From CAZWCE01 sp964632505 (GTDB lineage Bacteria; Planctomycetota; Planctomycetia; Pirellulales; Thermoguttaceae), in the NCBI GenBank assembly GCA_964632505.1, contig CAZWCE010000008.1, positions 124,001-188,000 of the forward strand: a stretch of 64,000 nucleotides of DNA, written 5' to 3'. Shown piece by piece: positions 62,156 to 64,000 of this stretch (position 1 is the stretch's first letter; each line of letters begins with the position of its first letter). The notes beneath the pieces are model-generated. The model was not told where the DNA came from. It did no database searches and was given only the letters and a program-made list of their open reading frames with translations. Both the position numbers and the translations under genes were made by a program.

Positions 62156-64000
62156 ATGCCCCATCCCGCCCCTTCGAACGATCATTCCCGCTTTGAAGAA
62201 GAACTCCGACAATCGGTCTCGAATTCTCCCGCCGAAACGCCTTCGGAATCGCCGGAAGCCGGCTCAACGGAAGAACATCATGCCGAAAAGAAGGACTCCG
62301 AGCAGGAAGATGGCCCTCCTTCGCCGTACGATCCCAAGCAAGGACCGAACAAACGCCCTCCCCTGGGAGGGGGGCAGAAGAAATCCGACCCACCCGAGCG
62401 GAAAAATTTCTCTTTCTGGTTGATTTTGGCGGCCGTCTTCGGCGCCATTCTGATTTTTCAGATATTTCAGACCCCCAGCAATGTTGAGATTCCCTACGGG
62501 GAATTGCTTCGGTTGATCGATCAGGGCGCGCCGTCGAAGAATCCCGAAGCGTCGATCGTGGTGACCAACGAGAAGAAGGATCCGCCGACGGAGGTCCGCT
62601 ATAGTCAGCTCGAGAATCTGGTGGTTGGTCCGTATGAAGTGACGGGAACGGTGACGCGGGAAGTGCTCGCGCCGGAGGAGAAGAAGACCGATCCGCAGGC
62701 GGACACGCATTTTCACACCGGTCGTCAGGGGCTGAGTCACGACGATCACAACATGGCCGAGCGTTTGGAAAAGAACGGTTTTACCGATTTTCGAGGCAAG
62801 AGCTCTCCGAGCTTTTTCGAGCTGTACGGCTCGATGATTCTGATGCTGCTGATCATGATCCCGCTGTTCATTTTCATGTTTCGTCGATTCGGGGGCGCGG
62901 GGGCGATGGCGTTCGGCAAGAGCCGCAGTCGGCAAGTGGCGCAGGAAGACATTGAGGTGACGTTCGAGGATGTCGCCGGTGTGGAAGAAGCAGTCGAGGA
63001 ACTCCGCGAGGTGGTCGATTTTCTCAAGACGCCCGAGAAATTCCAGCTTCTCGGTGGTCGTATTCCCAAAGGCGTATTGCTGGTGGGCCCCCCGGGAACG
63101 GGAAAAACGCTGTTGGCCAAGGCGGTCGCCGGGGAAGCAGGCGTGCCGTTTTTCAGTCTCTCGGGATCGGATTTCGTCGAGATGTTCGTCGGGGTGGGGG
63201 CCGCCCGGGTGCGGGATCTCTTCGATCAGGCGGAGCGGAAATCGCCGGCGATCATCTTCATCGACGAGCTCGACGCACTCGGAAAGGTTCGCAGCGCCAG
63301 CTCCTACGGTGGTCACGACGAGCGGGAACAGACCTTGAATGCCCTGCTCGTCGAGATGGATGGTTTTTCGACCAACGGCGGCACGATCGTCATGGCGGCG
63401 ACCAATCGCCCTGAAACACTCGATCCCGCCCTACTCCGACCGGGACGTTTCGATCGACAGGTCTTGGTGGATCGGCCTGATTTGCAAGGGCGCGAGGAGA
63501 TCTTGAACGTTCACACCAAGCGGGTGAAGATCGATCCGGCGGTCACGCTCAAGGAGATCGCGATGATCACCTCCGGATTCGTGGGGGCCGATCTGGCGGC
63601 GCTGGTGAACGAAGCGGCCTTGTTGGCTGCCCGGAATAACAAAGACAGCGTGACGATGGATGAGTTCACCGAAGCGGTCGAACGGGTCACCACCGGATTG
63701 GAAAAACGCCGGCGCATCATTTCCGAGGAAGAAAAGCAGAGGGTCGCCTACCATGAAAGCGGCCACGCCTTGGTCGCCTACATGTTGCCGAAGACCGACC
63801 CGGTCCACAAGGTTTCGATCATCCCCCGCGGCATGGCGGCGCTGGGCTACACGCTGCAGCGGCCGGAAGATGAACGCTACCTGATGACGCAGACGGAACT
63901 CGAGAACCGCATCCAGGTGATGCTCGGCGGGACTCTGGCCGAAGAGATTTTTTTCGACGACTTTTCGACCGGCGCGCAGAACGATCTGGAGCGGGCGACG
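62156..64000 (+). CDS. ftsH: ATP-dependent zinc metalloprotease FtsH, partial
   Basis: The gene runs off the right edge after 615 codons. A charged Pro-rich N-terminus of about 85 residues precedes membrane helix 1 (FWLILAAVFGAILIF). The periplasmic domain is followed by helix 2 (MILMLLIMIPLFIFMF). The AAA domain has Walker A GPPGTGKT (residues 311-318), Walker B IIFIDELDAL, and the SRH near RPGRFDRQV. The zinc site HESGH is at 533-537. It degrades membrane and short-lived proteins. The start is the ATG at 62156, though an upstream alternative cannot be excluded; the N-terminal extension is longer than in Escherichia coli. Confidence 0.95.
   Translation, partial: MPHPAPSNDHSRFEEELRQSVSNSPAETPSESPEAGSTEEHHAEKKDSEQEDGPPSPYDPKQGPNKRPPLGGGQKKSDPPERKNFSFWLILAAVFGAILIFQIFQTPSNVEIPYGELLRLIDQGAPSKNPEASIVVTNEKKDPPTEVRYSQLENLVVGPYEVTGTVTREVLAPEEKKTDPQADTHFHTGRQGLSHDDHNMAERLEKNGFTDFRGKSSPSFFELYGSMILMLLIMIPLFIFMFRRFGGAGAMAFGKSRSRQVAQEDIEVTFEDVAGVEEAVEELREVVDFLKTPEKFQLLGGRIPKGVLLVGPPGTGKTLLAKAVAGEAGVPFFSLSGSDFVEMFVGVGAARVRDLFDQAERKSPAIIFIDELDALGKVRSASSYGGHDEREQTLNALLVEMDGFSTNGGTIVMAATNRPETLDPALLRPGRFDRQVLVDRPDLQGREEILNVHTKRVKIDPAVTLKEIAMITSGFVGADLAALVNEAALLAARNNKDSVTMDEFTEAVERVTTGLEKRRRIISEEEKQRVAYHESGHALVAYMLPKTDPVHKVSIIPRGMAALGYTLQRPEDERYLMTQTELENRIQVMLGGTLAEEIFFDDFSTGAQNDLERAT

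Noticed and set aside
1..64000. CRISPR arrays, insertion sequences and rRNA
   Set aside because: No spaced direct repeats, transposase genes or rRNA-like sequence were seen.

Overview
This 64-kb window is a chromosomal segment of about 58-60% GC. It most likely comes from a planctomycete (PVC superphylum). This is inferred from content and was not tested by search: a serine/threonine kinase with a planctomycete-style N-terminus, a YidC insertase carrying a PDZ domain, secreted PQQ-propeller, Tat-signal and PA14/PKD/TPR proteins, several planctomycete-type hypotheticals, and TTG/GTG starts. MurE, MurF and MraY show a peptidoglycan cell wall, the MurE DNPR motif points to meso-diaminopimelate, and LpxK points to lipid A. 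No transposase, phage gene, CRISPR array or rRNA was seen. One tRNA gene is present, tRNA-Leu(CAA).

Layout. 1-5.4 kb: start of ilvN (cut by the window edge), a GNAT-like protein, two small unknowns and tsaB. 5.4-12 kb: a phosphoesterase, yidC, a DUF502 membrane protein, and a large SNF2-like protein with its ATPase motifs destroyed. 12.4-17 kb: murE-murF-mraY, with mraY running tail-to-tail into a HAD phosphatase. 17.6-23.4 kb: hemL, thpR, a PfkB kinase, gltX and a membrane protein. 23.7-33.7 kb: a large HEAT-repeat lipoprotein with acidic tyrosine-rich linkers, a GT4 glycosyltransferase, nadA, a GT39-like protein, an FkbM methyltransferase and coaE. 34.1-38.2 kb: a probable rho-ribH-nusB-ftsY-orf operon. 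38.2-53 kb: a secreted PA14/PKD/TPR protein, a MoxR ATPase, a TIM-barrel isomerase, a PQQ-propeller protein, two aldo/keto reductases, a DksA-type zinc-finger protein, an HD hydrolase, a second GT39-like protein and lpxK. 53.3-57 kb: tRNA-Leu, then a lower-GC pair encoding a PaaK-like AMP ligase and an asparagine-synthetase-like protein without the glutaminase cysteine. 57-64 kb: a receptor kinase fused to two helix-hairpin-helix domains, a secreted unknown, a three-domain phosphoesterase, and ftsH (cut by the window edge).

Most of the window is housekeeping: cell envelope, cofactors (NAD, CoA, riboflavin, haem precursor), translation and transcription. The items most worth a second look are the inactivated SNF2 protein, the kinase-HhH fusion, the low-GC PaaK-like/AsnB-like pair beside tRNA-Leu, the Tyr/Asp-rich HEAT lipoprotein, and two convergent gene overlaps (mraY/HAD, and nadA with a terminator inside the opposing gene). 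No complete, clearly new multi-gene system could be shown. The PaaK-like/AsnB-like pair is the best candidate.
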